From positions 16,224 to 80,223 of the forward strand of contig PLGG01000035.1 in NCBI GenBank assembly GCA_003138515.1: a stretch of DNA of 64,000 bases, read 5' to 3'. Positions 27,732 to 36,770 of the stretch are shown here, piece by piece. This DNA comes from Acidobacteriaceae bacterium. Its GTDB lineage: Bacteria; Acidobacteriota; Terriglobia; Terriglobales; Acidobacteriaceae. The notes beneath the pieces were generated by a model. That model searched no databases and was not told where the DNA came from. It worked only from the letters and a program-made list of their open reading frames with translations. The first letter of the stretch is position 1. Each line of letters begins with the position of its first letter. Both the position numbers and the translations under genes were made by a program.

Positions 27732-30721
27732 TGGTTGACCTCCGCGCCACTTTGGGGTGGTTCGATGCGCATCTCGTGCAACGCCGCCTGGCAGCGCGTG
27801 CAAACGTCGTTCCAGATGCCGTAGCTGGAGACTTCGGGCATGAAGTTCCAGCAGCGCGCGCATTTGTGGCCGGAGGCGGGACGAACGACGAAACGAAAGT
27901 TACCGACCTCATACCTTATTATTTTTTTGAGTTGCGGGGCGAAATCATCCGGGGGGAAGCTGTCGTTGGTTCGTTCAACGACAACGACGTCTGAAACGTT
28001 GAGTACCTCTTTAAGGGCACCTTCGTATTTGCAAAGAAGGGCCAAGTCGTCTTCTGCCGTGGATATCAGTATGTCCGCTTCAAGAGCTTTTCCGATCAGC
28101 TTTTGATTTCGCGCGGCTTCAAGAGCTTGCAGCGCATGATCTCTCACATGCAAGAGGCGGTTCCACTCCTTTAGCAATTCTTCAGGGGCCTCAGAGAAGA
28201 TCTCCTCCGGCTTCGGAAACAGCGCGAGGTGCACGCTGATCGGGCGGCCTTCAACCGCGGGCAGGTGTTCCCAGATTTCGTCGGCGGTAAAGGTGAGGAT
28301 GGGTGCGACCAGCCGGACAAGCGCCTCGGTGATTTGCCAAAGCACGGTCTGCGCGGATCGGCGCGCTTGGCTTGTGGGCGCGAAGGTGTACATGCGGTCT
28401 TTGAGCACGTCGAGATAAAAGGAGCTCAGGTCCACGATGGCAAACTCATTCACGGCCTGGTAAACGCGGTGAAACTCGAATGCTCCGTACCAGCCCGTTT
28501 TGCCATCCGGTCCAACAATCTTCTCAGTAAGCTCGCGCGTGCGGGCCAGCATGTAGCGGTCGAGCGGCAGCAGCTCGGCCTCGGGCACGCGGTCGCGCGC
28601 CGGAACAAAGCCATGCAGATTCCCCAGCAGGAAACGAAAAGTATTTCGCAGCTTTTTGTAGAGCTCAGCGCAGCGCTGCATCAGGTTTTCGCTGGCGGCC
28701 ATGTCTTCGCGGAAATCGACAGACGCGACCCAGAGGCGAACGATCTCGCCTCCCATCCGGTTGGCGATGTCTACAGGATCGACGCCGTTGCCGAGCGACT
28801 TCGACATGGCGCGGCCCTGTTCGTCCAGCGTCCAGCCGGCCGTGGCCACGTGGGAATAGGGTGCGCGGCCGCGCAGCGCGACTGAGGTCAGCAGCGACGA
28901 GTGGAACCATCCGCGATGCTGATCGCCGCCCTCGAGATAGAGGACCTCTCGAGCGGCCTCCGGGCCGCCCCCACTTTGGAAGGCTTTATATGCCGCACTC
29001 AGGTCCGGGTCCGACTCGCAGACGGCGAGCCAGCTCACGCCGGCGTCGAGCCAAACGTCGAGAATGTCGGTTTCCTTGCGGAACTTAGCGCCACCGCAAT
29101 GAGCGCAAACCGAGCCCTCAGGCAGCAATGCATCCGCGGCGGGCGTGCGCCAAGCCTCGATGCCCTCGCGCTCGACGAGGGAGACGACCGCGCGGTTCAG
29201 TTCCGGGGAGATGATCGGCTGGTTGCACTGCTCGCACAGGAAAACCGCAATGGGCACGTCCCAGATCTTCTGCCGGCTGATGCACCAGTCGGGGCGCGTG
29301 GCGATCATATTGGTGATACGCACCTTCCCCCAGGCCGGATCCCAGACCACCTTGTCGATCTCCTCGATAGCGAGTTGGCGAAAAGTGGTTTCAGAGCCGT
29401 CGGCGCGGCGCACCGGGGTTTCCATGCCGATGAACCATTGCTCCGTGGCGCGGAAGATTACCGGCTTGTGGCAGCGCCAGCAGTGGGGATAGGAGTGCTC
29501 AAGTTGAGAGCCGCCCAGCAGCGCGCCGCGTTCTTCGAGCATGGCGACGATGACCGGATTCGCCTTCCACACGGTCAGACCGTCGTAAGCCGGTGGCTGG
29601 GCACTATGCCAGGAATCCGGATCGAAGTGGATGTGTCCGCCGGCATCGACGCGGGAAGTCGGGTCGAGGCCGTAGCGCTGGCCGGTCAAGAAGTCGTCGG
29701 CGCCGTGGGAGGGTGCGGTGTGGACCGCGCCAGTGCCTGTGTCGGCCGTAACGTAGGTGGCCAGCACGCCCAGGATCGACCGCTCAAGGAACGGATGCTG
29801 GAAAGTGACGCGGTCGAGGACGGCTCCCTTGAAGCGGGCGAGCTCTTTGGTGGGGCCGAGCTTGCAGGCTGCGGCCACTTGCTCGGCCAGTGCAGCGGCC
29901 ACGAAGTAGACTTCGCCGGATTCGACTTCCAGCGCCACGTAATCGAAATCAGGGTGGAATGCCACGGCCAGCGACGCGGGCAGCGTCCAAGGGGTGGTAG
30001 TCCAGATGATGGTCGAAACCTGCCGCCCGGCAAGCGCGGGCGCAATGGCGGCTGGATCGGACGTCAGCCGGTAGCGCACGTAAATCGACGGGCTGGTGTG
30101 GTTCTCGTACTCGACTTCTGCCTCGGCCAGCGTTGTGCGGTCGTGGATGCACCAGTAAACCGGTTTGAGCCCGCGGTAGACGAAGCCTTTTTCGAGGAAG
30201 CCATAGAACGCCTCAAGAGTGCGGGCCTCGTAATCGTGTGTCATGGTTTTATAGGGCTTGTCCCAACGCCCGAAGCAGCCAATGCGCTCAAATTGCGCGG
30301 TCTGCATGTCGACATACTTCTGCGCGTAGGCACGGCAGGCCTTGAATATCTCCGCCACCGGCAACTCCAGCCTTTTGCGGCCAAGCTGCTCTTCCACTTT
30401 GATCTCGATCGGCAACCCGTGGCAGTCGTAGCCGGGGACAAAGGGGGCGTCGAACCCGGCCATGGTTTTGGACTTGACCACGAAGTCCTTGAGGCCCTTG
30501 TTGAGGGCATGGCCCAGGTGGATGGGCCCGTTGGCGTAGGGAGGGCCGTCGTGCAGCAGGTAGACAGGCCGTCCGCGGCCGGCTTTGCGCATCTCTTCAT
30601 AGAGACGGAGCTCGGTCCATCGGGCCAGCCGAAGCGGCTCATTCTGCGGCAGATTGGCTTTCATTGCGAAGGCGGTTTGAGGCAGGGTAAGGGTCGCCTT
30701 CAACTCCGGCGCAGGGGACAT
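27728..30721 (-). CDS. ileS: Isoleucyl-tRNA synthetase
   Basis: The protein is about 997 residues. The ATG at 30721 is chosen because GGAG lies 5 bases before it; a TTG lies 11 codons upstream. It has the class I signature PIHLGHALNK (HIGH) with HDGPPYANG, the CP1 editing domain (TTTPWTLPASLAV; DTGTGAVHTAPSHG) and KMSKS-equivalent AMSKSLGN. An anticodon-binding domain follows, and a C-terminal zinc site is formed by CARCW and CTRC. It charges tRNA-Ile. It is translationally coupled to lspA. Confidence 0.97.
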   Translation of the reverse strand: MSPAPELKATLTLPQTAFAMKANLPQNEPLRLARWTELRLYEEMRKAGRGRPVYLLHDGPPYANGPIHLGHALNKGLKDFVVKSKTMAGFDAPFVPGYDCHGLPIEIKVEEQLGRKRLELPVAEIFKACRAYAQKYVDMQTAQFERIGCFGRWDKPYKTMTHDYEARTLEAFYGFLEKGFVYRGLKPVYWCIHDRTTLAEAEVEYENHTSPSIYVRYRLTSDPAAIAPALAGRQVSTIIWTTTPWTLPASLAVAFHPDFDYVALEVESGEVYFVAAALAEQVAAACKLGPTKELARFKGAVLDRVTFQHPFLERSILGVLATYVTADTGTGAVHTAPSHGADDFLTGQRYGLDPTSRVDAGGHIHFDPDSWHSAQPPAYDGLTVWKANPVIVAMLEERGALLGGSQLEHSYPHCWRCHKPVIFRATEQWFIGMETPVRRADGSETTFRQLAIEEIDKVVWDPAWGKVRITNMIATRPDWCISRQKIWDVPIAVFLCEQCNQPIISPELNRAVVSLVEREGIEAWRTPAADALLPEGSVCAHCGGAKFRKETDILDVWLDAGVSWLAVCESDPDLSAAYKAFQSGGGPEAAREVLYLEGGDQHRGWFHSSLLTSVALRGRAPYSHVATAGWTLDEQGRAMSKSLGNGVDPVDIANRMGGEIVRLWVASVDFREDMAASENLMQRCAELYKKLRNTFRFLLGNLHGFVPARDRVPEAELLPLDRYMLARTRELTEKIVGPDGKTGWYGAFEFHRVYQAVNEFAIVDLSSFYLDVLKDRMYTFAPTSQARRSAQTVLWQITEALVRLVAPILTFTADEIWEHLPAVEGRPISVHLALFPKPEEIFSEAPEELLKEWNRLLHVRDHALQALEAARNQKLIGKALEADILISTAEDDLALLCKYEGALKEVLNVSDVVVVERTNDSFPPDDFAPQLKKIIRYEVGNFRFVVRPASGHKCARCWNFMPEVSSYGIWNDVCTRCQAALHEMRIEPPQSGAEVNQ

Positions 30722-30823
30722 CGGGACTCCGTTCAAGGATGCAAACTTGTTCAAGAATCAGTGTAAACAAAGAGGGGCCATTTTTCCCGGTAACAAACCG
30801 AACCCGGCAACCGTCTATTGCGT

Positions 30824-32017
30824 ATGGAAGTCCTGAAGCTGGTGGACTATGAGAAATCGGAGGCCGGATCTGAAGGCGGTTTGGGAGCCGAGACAAACGT
30901 TGGCGCGTTCAAGCATAATGGATTGATGGGCCTGTTGACGGACGAGCTCGCGTCCGGGCAGGCAGGAACGGCCGGGAAGAGCGCCGGAGAGAAGGCAAGC
31001 GATCAATACATGACACCGGACATGACACCGGAAGAAAAGGGCGACCAGGGAGCTTCGGTTCCAGTGACCGGCCATGAGCTGGACTCTTTCCTTGGGAAGG
31101 CTTTCCAGGAGGAGCCCATTTGGGCAAGCCTCTGGGAGCGCATCCAGGACGTGTTTTTCCCGGTCAAGCTGCCGCCCCTGGAGCTGACCTCGAAGCCTAT
31201 TCCGGTACCGGACCGGATGGCCGTGAAGGCAAATCCGTGGGCCATCGGAATCTCGACGACCTTTAACATTACCATCCTGCTGCTGGCAATCTGGCTGGGC
31301 ATTCGCGCGATCAACAACATCGTGAATCCAACCGTGCAGGCGACGAATATCGATGTCGGCGATTACAAAATGCCCAAGTCCGACACACTGGCCGGCGGCG
31401 GTGGCGGCGGTGGCGACCGAAGCATTATTGAAGCTAACAAGGGCAAGCTGCCGGAGCGGGCGAAGGATACGATAACGCCTCCGCAACCACAAACGATTGA
31501 AAAGCCCAAGCTGCCCGATCCTCCGACGATCAACGTGCAAAAGAACATTCAACTGCCCGACAACATGAATATGCCGATGATCGGCATGAAACAGTCGGCC
31601 AATGTGACTTTGGCCTCTGCAGGCGGTGGAAACGGCGCAGGCATGGGAACCGGCAGCGGCGGCGGCATGGGGCCGGGAGGCGGGAACGGATACGGCCCGG
31701 GGTATGGCGGCAACGCGGGCGGCGGCGTGTACCAGGTGGGCGGCAGAATCTCGCTGCCCGTTCTAGTCGTTCAGCCAGAGGCGGAGTTCTCCGACGAGGC
31801 GCGGCGCGCGAAATACCAGGGTCTTTGCCTGATCGGGCTGATTGTCGACGCACAGGGCAATCCGCAGAATGTTCATGTCGTCCGTGCTCTCGGTATGGGG
31901 CTGGACGAGAAGGCGATGGAAGCGGTGCGGCAATACAAGTTCAAACCGGCCATGAAGGACGGAAAGACGCCTGTCCCGGTTGAGCTTACCATCGAGGTCA
32001 ACTTCCGGCTCTACTGA
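30824..32017 (+). CDS. TonB-family energy transducer
   Basis: This protein is about 397 residues from ATG 30824. A cytoplasmic N-terminal region of some 140 residues precedes one membrane helix (TTFNITILLLAIWLGIRAI). A periplasmic linker follows, rich in Pro and then very rich in Gly (31380-31740), ending in a TonB C-terminal domain (ISLPVLVVQPEAEFSDEARR; VVRALGMGLDEKAMEAVRQY). It passes proton-motive energy to outer-membrane receptors such as the one at 5.9-9.4 kb. No exbB/exbD genes are adjacent. The long cytoplasmic N-terminus is unlike E. coli TonB. The start is uncertain. Confidence 0.88.
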   Translation: MEVLKLVDYEKSEAGSEGGLGAETNVGAFKHNGLMGLLTDELASGQAGTAGKSAGEKASDQYMTPDMTPEEKGDQGASVPVTGHELDSFLGKAFQEEPIWASLWERIQDVFFPVKLPPLELTSKPIPVPDRMAVKANPWAIGISTTFNITILLLAIWLGIRAINNIVNPTVQATNIDVGDYKMPKSDTLAGGGGGGGDRSIIEANKGKLPERAKDTITPPQPQTIEKPKLPDPPTINVQKNIQLPDNMNMPMIGMKQSANVTLASAGGGNGAGMGTGSGGGMGPGGGNGYGPGYGGNAGGGVYQVGGRISLPVLVVQPEAEFSDEARRAKYQGLCLIGLIVDAQGNPQNVHVVRALGMGLDEKAMEAVRQYKFKPAMKDGKTPVPVELTIEVNFRLY

Positions 32018-32052
32018 CGGGTCAAACTACCTAATGAACGGAAGAGCAGAGC

Positions 32053-32073
32053 GCAAGCGGCTCCGCTTTTCTT
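32053..32073 (+). terminator. Possible short terminator after the TonB gene
   Basis: AAGCGG and CCGCTT (about 32055-32068) can form a short stem with a very small loop, followed by TTTTCTT. Weak, but placed 40 bases past the TonB stop and facing the convergent gene. Confidence 0.35.
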
Positions 32074-32407
32074 ATGGGATCAACCAATCGCCATCATCTT
32101 CAAGTAGCTCTTTCATCGCGGCGCAATCGGCCGGCGCATGCGAAGAGGGCGCCACGTCATGACCGTCAACGTCCGGACCGTCTAGCGCGCGCATCACGGT
32201 CACAAATTTCTGGTTGGTCTTCATGGCTTCGTCGTGGCATTTCTTGGCCACGGCCATCAGTTGCTCCCACGTGCCCTCGAGTACTTCACCTTTGTTCTTT
32301 GTCTGATGGTAGAGGCCGCTGGCGTCGATAATCTTTGCGAGGTCGACGGTACTGTCGCTTGCATGATGGGCCTTGCCCTTGGGCAGCACACTCAACTCGA
32401 GAAGCAT
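32072..32407 (-). CDS. MTH1187/YqgV-like thiamine-binding protein
   Basis: This 111-residue protein begins MLLELSVLPKGKAHHASDST and has KIIDASGLYHQTKNKGEVLEG and WEQLMAVAKKCHDEAM. That pattern matches the small ferredoxin-like MTH1187 family (formerly DUF77), members of which bind thiamine or its pyrimidine. The last 30 residues (rich in Asp/Ala, HDVAPSSHAPAD) extend the usual about 100-residue domain. No thiamine genes are nearby. It converges on the TonB gene. Function beyond ligand binding is not known. Confidence 0.78.
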   Translation of the reverse strand: MLLELSVLPKGKAHHASDSTVDLAKIIDASGLYHQTKNKGEVLEGTWEQLMAVAKKCHDEAMKTNQKFVTVMRALDGPDVDGHDVAPSSHAPADCAAMKELLEDDGDWLIP

Positions 32408-32598
32408 CCAAACACCCCTTCTTAGTCTTCCTCTTTAGCTGATACATCGAGCCGCGACGCGACACCGTGATTTGGCATACACGCGCGTGTGACAACACTC
32501 ACGGTCATCAATGCCCACTTAGCGAAACTCTATCGTTGGCCGTCCCTTCTGCTGGCACGTCAGGCTGGTTTTGCGAGGGACAAAGGAAAGGATGCGAT

Positions 32599-33492
32599 AT
32601 GGCAGGACCGGCAGTGATGGAAGTTACACACGAGGCGGGAGTAGAGCATCGGGTTGCGTTTGACCTGGCGGAGTTGACCAGGATGTACGACTTCTCCGGA
32701 CGAACTGTCGCCATCACTGGCGGCGCGGGCATTCTGGGCAGCGAAATCGCCGGCGCGCTGGCCGGATGCGGCGCTCAGGTTGCAATTCTCGACGTGAATC
32801 CGGAGGCAGGCAAGGCTGCCGTCGAACGGATGGGCGAGCAGGGCGAGCACGTTTCGGTCTTCCAGTGCGACGTGCTCAACCGCGACAGTGTGGCGCAGAC
32901 CGCGCAGGAAGTTGTCGGCCGTCTGGGGGGCCTCGATTGCCTGGTGAATGGCGCCGGAGGCAACAAGCCCCAGGCCACGACCGGCAGCGAGCTGAAATTC
33001 TTCGATCTGCCTGCCGACGCGCTGCGTTGGGTATTCGAGCTGAACATCCTGGGCACGATTCTGCCCAGCCAGGCTTTCGGCAAGATCATGGCCGCACAGG
33101 GTTACGGGACCATCCTCAACATTTCTTCAATGAACTCATTCAGGCCGCTCACACGCATCCCGGCGTATTCGGCTGCCAAGGCCGCGGTGAGCAATTTTAC
33201 GCAGTGGCTGGCCGTGCACATGGCGCAGGAGTACTCGCCGAAGATTCGCGTAAACGCGGTGGCGCCGGGATTCTTCCTCACCGACCAGAATCGCTTCCTG
33301 CTGCTGGATAAAGAGACGGGCGAGTTAAGCGCGCGCGGCAAGTCGATCATCAGCCACACGCCCATGGCGCGCTTTGGCGAGCCGGGAGATTTGTTCGGCG
33401 CGGTGCTCTGGCTGCTCTCGCCAGCTTCGGAGTTCGTCACCGGAGTCGTCGTTCCCGTAGACGGCGGCTTCTCGGCGTTCAGCGGCGTGTGA
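32599..33492 (+). CDS. SDR, D-mannonate oxidoreductase-like (fructuronate reductase)
   Basis: The 297-residue protein starts at ATG 32599 with AAGGAAAGG about 8 bases upstream; the frame opens earlier without support. It has the SDR cofactor motif TGGAGILGSE, NGAGGN, the catalytic Ser in NISSMNS and YSAAKAA. The C-terminus (LLSPASEFVTGVVVPVDGGF and SAFSGV) and FFLTDQNRFLL are very like the UxuB/YjmF-type SDRs that interconvert D-fructuronate and D-mannonate in glucuronate catabolism. An ACS-type sugar-acid transporter lies 5 kb away. Substrate is inferred from family resemblance. Confidence 0.82.
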   Translation: MAGPAVMEVTHEAGVEHRVAFDLAELTRMYDFSGRTVAITGGAGILGSEIAGALAGCGAQVAILDVNPEAGKAAVERMGEQGEHVSVFQCDVLNRDSVAQTAQEVVGRLGGLDCLVNGAGGNKPQATTGSELKFFDLPADALRWVFELNILGTILPSQAFGKIMAAQGYGTILNISSMNSFRPLTRIPAYSAAKAAVSNFTQWLAVHMAQEYSPKIRVNAVAPGFFLTDQNRFLLLDKETGELSARGKSIISHTPMARFGEPGDLFGAVLWLLSPASEFVTGVVVPVDGGFSAFSGV

Positions 33493-33560
33493 GAACCCGA
33501 CGCCGCGCAACAAGCGCAGAAGCGGCTCCGAGCATTAAGGTGGTTTTCCTGGGTGAGAAG

Positions 33561-33637
33561 TGGTGCGCCCGGAGAGATTCGAACTCCCGACCTACTGATT
33601 CGTAGTCAGTCGCTCTATCCAGCTGAGCTACGGGCGC
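33561..33637 (-). tRNA. tRNA-Arg (anticodon ACG)
   Basis: On the minus strand a full cloverleaf is readable. The acceptor stem GCGCCCG pairs with CGGGCGC, with a D arm, an anticodon stem ACTGA/TCAGT around the loop CTACGAA (anticodon ACG) and a T arm GGGAG-TTCGAAT-CTCTC. The discriminator is A and CCA is encoded (33561-33563). It reads CGN Arg codons, with A34 normally converted to inosine by TadA. Confidence 0.97.
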
Positions 33638-33754
33638 ACACGCGCGGGCTTCAGGGCGAAACCCGAGGGACGAACCTTTGTCAGAGTATCAAGGCCGGAG
33701 AGGCAGTGCAAGGCCAGGGCGGCGGCGCAAAGTTCGACCGCCGGTGCAACGGAT

Positions 33755-34033
33755 CTACACCGTTGGTGGGAGCACTGCGGCCGGAGCCGGCGCGGGAAGG
33801 AGCGGCTCACCCTCGGCGATGTCTGGGGCAATGTCGAGCCCAGCCTCGCGGACGAGCTTGGTTACGGCGGCGGCGTTGAGGCGAGTGGCGTCATATTCGA
33901 TTCTTAGGGTGCGGGCGGCCCGGTCGAAGCCGAGCTGCCGGATGCCGTAAACATCGCGCGCGTGGGCCAGCGCCAGCGCAACCTGCTCCGTGGGCGGCGT
34001 GGCGTAGCGATAGACAATCTCCACCGTGGTCAT
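33755..34033 (-). CDS. Small protein with HMA-like fold pattern, no metal Cys
   Basis: This 92-residue protein starts at ATG 34033. The pattern VEIVYRYATP...ALAHARDVYGIRQLGFD...TLRIEYDATRLNAAAVTKLVREAGL is beta-alpha-beta-beta-alpha-beta as in heavy-metal-associated domains, but the CxxC metal site is absent. The C-terminus is Pro/Ala-rich. It lies 41 bases downstream of the TlpA-like gene on the same strand, so the two may be cotranscribed. Function unknown. Confidence 0.62.
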   Translation of the reverse strand: MTTVEIVYRYATPPTEQVALALAHARDVYGIRQLGFDRAARTLRIEYDATRLNAAAVTKLVREAGLDIAPDIAEGEPLLPAPAPAAVLPPTV

Positions 34034-34074
34034 GAGAACAGGATAGCAAGAAGTGAAGCGCAGGATTTTCGCGC

Positions 34075-34566
34075 TTAGAGGCTCTTGAGATAGGAAACAA
34101 TCTCGGGGCTGGTCCACTCCTGAGGCCCGATGAACTTGCGGCGGACAATTCCCTGGCGGTCGATGACGTAGGTCTCCGGCCACATATCCGTGTGATAGAG
34201 CTTAGCGGCTGACTGGGTGGGGTCAAAGACGGTGATGAGGTCGACGTGATCGCGAACGATGAAGTTCGAATAGGCGGCGCGATCGTCGTCGATGCTGACC
34301 GCGAGAATGGCGAAATTGGGCTGTTCATGGTGGAGCGCGAGGAGCGAAGGCATTTCCTCGACGCACGGCATGCACCAGGAAGCCCAAAAGTTGAGCAGGA
34401 CAACCTGACCGCGGTAGCTGGCAAGATGGACGGTGGACGTGCCGTCGGAGACGGTGAAGTCGGGCGCGGCCTTGCCGGTTTGCGCGGGATGCGAACCGCG
34501 GTTGCACGCGGACAGAAGGGCTAAACCAAACAAGAGCGCCAGGATGAGGCCACGAGGGAACCGCAC
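34075..34566 (-). CDS. TlpA-like thiol-disulfide oxidoreductase, lipoprotein
   Basis: This 163-residue protein starts at GTG 34566 (AAGGA just upstream). The N-terminal segment ends in the lipobox LLSAC, giving a membrane-anchored lipoprotein. A thioredoxin-fold domain follows with WASWCMPC (redox CxxC), SIDDDRAAYSNFI and PETYVID (cis-Pro position). TlpA/ResA proteins reduce periplasmic disulfides, for example in cytochrome c maturation. A much longer open frame continues upstream but is antisense to the glycosyltransferase. Divergent from that gene with a 48-base gap. Confidence 0.9.
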   Translation of the reverse strand: MRFPRGLILALLFGLALLSACNRGSHPAQTGKAAPDFTVSDGTSTVHLASYRGQVVLLNFWASWCMPCVEEMPSLLALHHEQPNFAILAVSIDDDRAAYSNFIVRDHVDLITVFDPTQSAAKLYHTDMWPETYVIDRQGIVRRKFIGPQEWTSPEIVSYLKSL

Positions 34567-34614
34567 GTCCTTATAATACGGAGCGAGAGGGCGGGAAGAA
34601 AACGGTACGGCACG

Positions 34615-35811
34615 ATGAGCAAGGATGAGCCGAAGCGGAATAGGAGCGGCAGTTGGACGCCGGTGCTGGGCCTGGCCGATCCTGCCGAGGGCACGCCTCC
34701 GGCTGCGGACTGGCGCGAGTGGGCCGGCAAAACCGCCCCGGGAACCGTCTTCGACCAACCCGAGCCGGAGGAACTGATCGAGCTGACGGTGATCGTTCCG
34801 GCACGGAACGAGCAGGACTGCCTGGGAGAGTGCCTGAAGTCGCTGGTCAGCCAATCGGAAGAAATCTTCGCGCTGGGTCGCGACTGGGAGCTGATCGTCG
34901 TTGACGATCACTCGACTGACAGAACAGCCGAAATCGCGCGCGGATTTGGCGGCGTCACGTTGCTCGATGCGGGCAAGATCGAGGCTGGATGGACAGGGAA
35001 GTCCAACGCGGTTTGGACGGCGGCCCGGCGCGCGCGGGGCCGCTGGCTGCTGTTTACCGATGCCGATACGGTGCACGAGCCGGGCGACCTGCGCAGGGCG
35101 ATGCACGAGGCCGAGCGGCACAAGGTCGGCATGTTGAGCTACTCGCCGCGGCAAATCGTCCGCGGGCTGGCTCAGCGCTCGCTCATGCCGCTGGTTTTTT
35201 GTGAATTGGCGCTGGCCTATCCGCCTTCCAAGGTCTCTGACCCCGCGCAGCGCATCGCCGCGGCCAACGGCCAGTTCCTGCTGGTGGAGCGGGAGGCCTA
35301 TCGTAAGCTCGGTGGCCACCCCAGCGTGGCCGGCAAGGTACTGGAAGACGTGGAATTGGCGTTCCTGGCCAAGCGGCGCAAAGTGGGGCTGCGCTTCCGT
35401 TATGCCGACGATGCTGTCTCCGCCCGCATGTACCGCAGCACGGCGGCGATGATCGAGAGCTGGACCAAGAACCTGAAGCTGCTCTTCAACAACGCGCTCC
35501 TGCTGGCCCTTTTCAGGGCTCTGGACTTTGCGCTGCTCTTCGGGCTGCCGATCCTGGCCTACAAGTTGTGGAACGCGCGGTTGGGCGCGCATGCGCTCGA
35601 GTGGCTTGGCGCGGGATGGGTCCTGGCGCTGCTTTGGCTGCGCACACTCTTCCGGTTCTATGCGCGGGTGGCGAAGTCGAACTTTCCTTTTCAGGATTGC
35701 GCGCTGGCGCCCCTGGGTCTGCCGCTCTTTGTGGCGCTGCTCTATCGAAGCTGGTTCCAGCACCGCATCCTGAAGCGCGTAAGCTGGAAGGGGCGGAGTT
35801 ACCCGTCGTAG
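34615..35811 (+). CDS. Family 2 glycosyltransferase, HpnB/CrtQ-like membrane enzyme
   Basis: This 398-residue protein has a GT-A catalytic domain: LTVIVPARNEQDCLGECL near residue 58, VVDDHSTDRT, the DxD motif FTDADT, and ANGQFLLVEREAYRKLGGH. Membrane segments follow the domain (ALFRALDFALLFGLPIL and others). The layout matches GT2 enzymes such as hopanoid-associated HpnB and carotenoid-type CrtQ. No hopanoid or carotenoid synthesis gene is adjacent, so acceptor and donor are unknown. The next gene downstream starts about 125 bases later. Confidence 0.82.
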   Translation: MSKDEPKRNRSGSWTPVLGLADPAEGTPPAADWREWAGKTAPGTVFDQPEPEELIELTVIVPARNEQDCLGECLKSLVSQSEEIFALGRDWELIVVDDHSTDRTAEIARGFGGVTLLDAGKIEAGWTGKSNAVWTAARRARGRWLLFTDADTVHEPGDLRRAMHEAERHKVGMLSYSPRQIVRGLAQRSLMPLVFCELALAYPPSKVSDPAQRIAAANGQFLLVEREAYRKLGGHPSVAGKVLEDVELAFLAKRRKVGLRFRYADDAVSARMYRSTAAMIESWTKNLKLLFNNALLLALFRALDFALLFGLPILAYKLWNARLGAHALEWLGAGWVLALLWLRTLFRFYARVAKSNFPFQDCALAPLGLPLFVALLYRSWFQHRILKRVSWKGRSYPS

Positions 35812-35937
35812 AAGGCGGGCCAGTGGCGACTTTTGAGCGGATCGTGAACCATAGGCGGATTCTTCGATCCCGCGCAAATTCATCTCGGCTCCGTGAAACC
35901 TTTGCCAAGCTCTGGAATCTCTTAAGTGAGGGCAGGA

Positions 35938-36357
35938 ATGGTCTTTTTGACGCGGCGGGCGACATTTTCCGCATCGCATTACTACTGGAATGAGGCTTGG
36001 CCCGCGGAAGAAAACGAGCGCGTCTTCGGGCGTTGCGCCAATCGCAACGGGCACGGGCACAATTACACGCTGGAGGTGACGGTGGCTGGCGAGCTGGACC
36101 CAGTGACCGGCTTCGTCGTCGATCTCAAATGGCTCAAGGGCGTGATGGAACAGGAAGTTCTGGCAGCATACGACCACAAGCACCTGAATCTCGATGTACC
36201 GGAGTTCAAGCACGTAATTCCGACGACGGAGAATATCGCGATCGCAACGTGGAAGCGGCTGGAGCCGGTTGTGACCGTAGCGGGTGGAGCGCGCCTGAGC
36301 CGTATTCGCGTCTATGAGACGCCGGAGATCTTTGCCGAATACAGAGGTGAAGCGTGA
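35938..36357 (+). CDS. 6-pyruvoyl-tetrahydropterin synthase homologue, first copy
   Basis: This 139-residue protein starts at ATG 35938 preceded by GAGGGCAGGA. The zinc ligands are His14 (SASH), His39 and His41 (GHGHNY). The catalytic Cys33 is in FGRCANRNGHGH and the Asp79-His80 pair is in YDHKHLNLD; PTTENIA follows. The Cys-x5-HGH spacing is the one seen in eukaryotic biopterin-type PTPS rather than the Cys-x3-HGH of QueD. It probably converts dihydroneopterin triphosphate. The next gene overlaps by four bases (GTGA), so they are coupled. Confidence 0.9.
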   Translation: MVFLTRRATFSASHYYWNEAWPAEENERVFGRCANRNGHGHNYTLEVTVAGELDPVTGFVVDLKWLKGVMEQEVLAAYDHKHLNLDVPEFKHVIPTTENIAIATWKRLEPVVTVAGGARLSRIRVYETPEIFAEYRGEA

Positions 36358-36764
36358 GAGGATACTTCGGCCGCCGCTACATGCTCAGCGCCAGCCACCG
36401 GCTGCACTCGCCGGCTCTCAGTGCGGAGGCAAACCGCAAGGCCTATGGCAAGTGCAACAACGAACACGGCCACGGTCACAATTATTTCGTTGAGGTCTTG
36501 GTGGGCGGCGCGGTGGATGCGGAGACGGGAATGGTTGTGGATCTGGTGGCGCTCGATGACAAAGTGCGGGTGCAAGTGCTGGAAAGGTTCGACCATGGCA
36601 ACCTGAATCTCGATCCGCTGTTTACCGATCGCGTTCCCACAACGGAGAATTTCTGTAAGGCGATCTTTGAGTTGTTGCACGATACGTTGCCGGCGGGCGA
36701 GCTGGTGCATGTCCGCGTGGAAGAGACGGAAAACAATTTCTTTGAGTGTTCGGCGAGAGGATAA
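36354..36764 (+). CDS. 6-pyruvoyl-tetrahydropterin synthase homologue, second copy
   Basis: The 136-residue paralogue starts at a GTG overlapping the previous stop. It keeps every active-site element: His15, Cys34 in YGKCNNEHGHGHNY, His40, His42 and Asp80-His81 in FDHGNLNLD. The GKCNN sequence is close to mammalian PTPS. Two intact copies side by side could form a hetero-oligomer or act on different pterins. folE follows six bases later, so the operon likely runs from GTP to a pyruvoyl- or carboxy-pterin. The end product (biopterin-like, or queuosine precursor) is unresolved. Confidence 0.9.
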   Translation: MRGYFGRRYMLSASHRLHSPALSAEANRKAYGKCNNEHGHGHNYFVEVLVGGAVDAETGMVVDLVALDDKVRVQVLERFDHGNLNLDPLFTDRVPTTENFCKAIFELLHDTLPAGELVHVRVEETENNFFECSARG

Positions 36765-36770
36765 AAGACG

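Noticed and set aside
28901-30766. 621-codon plus-strand frame inside ileS
   Set aside because: Antisense shadow of a GC-rich gene with full IleRS motifs on the other strand.
34566-36213. Long extension upstream of the TlpA-like gene
   Set aside because: It is antisense to the glycosyltransferase and first PTPS genes; the lipobox-bearing signal sequence starts at GTG 34566.
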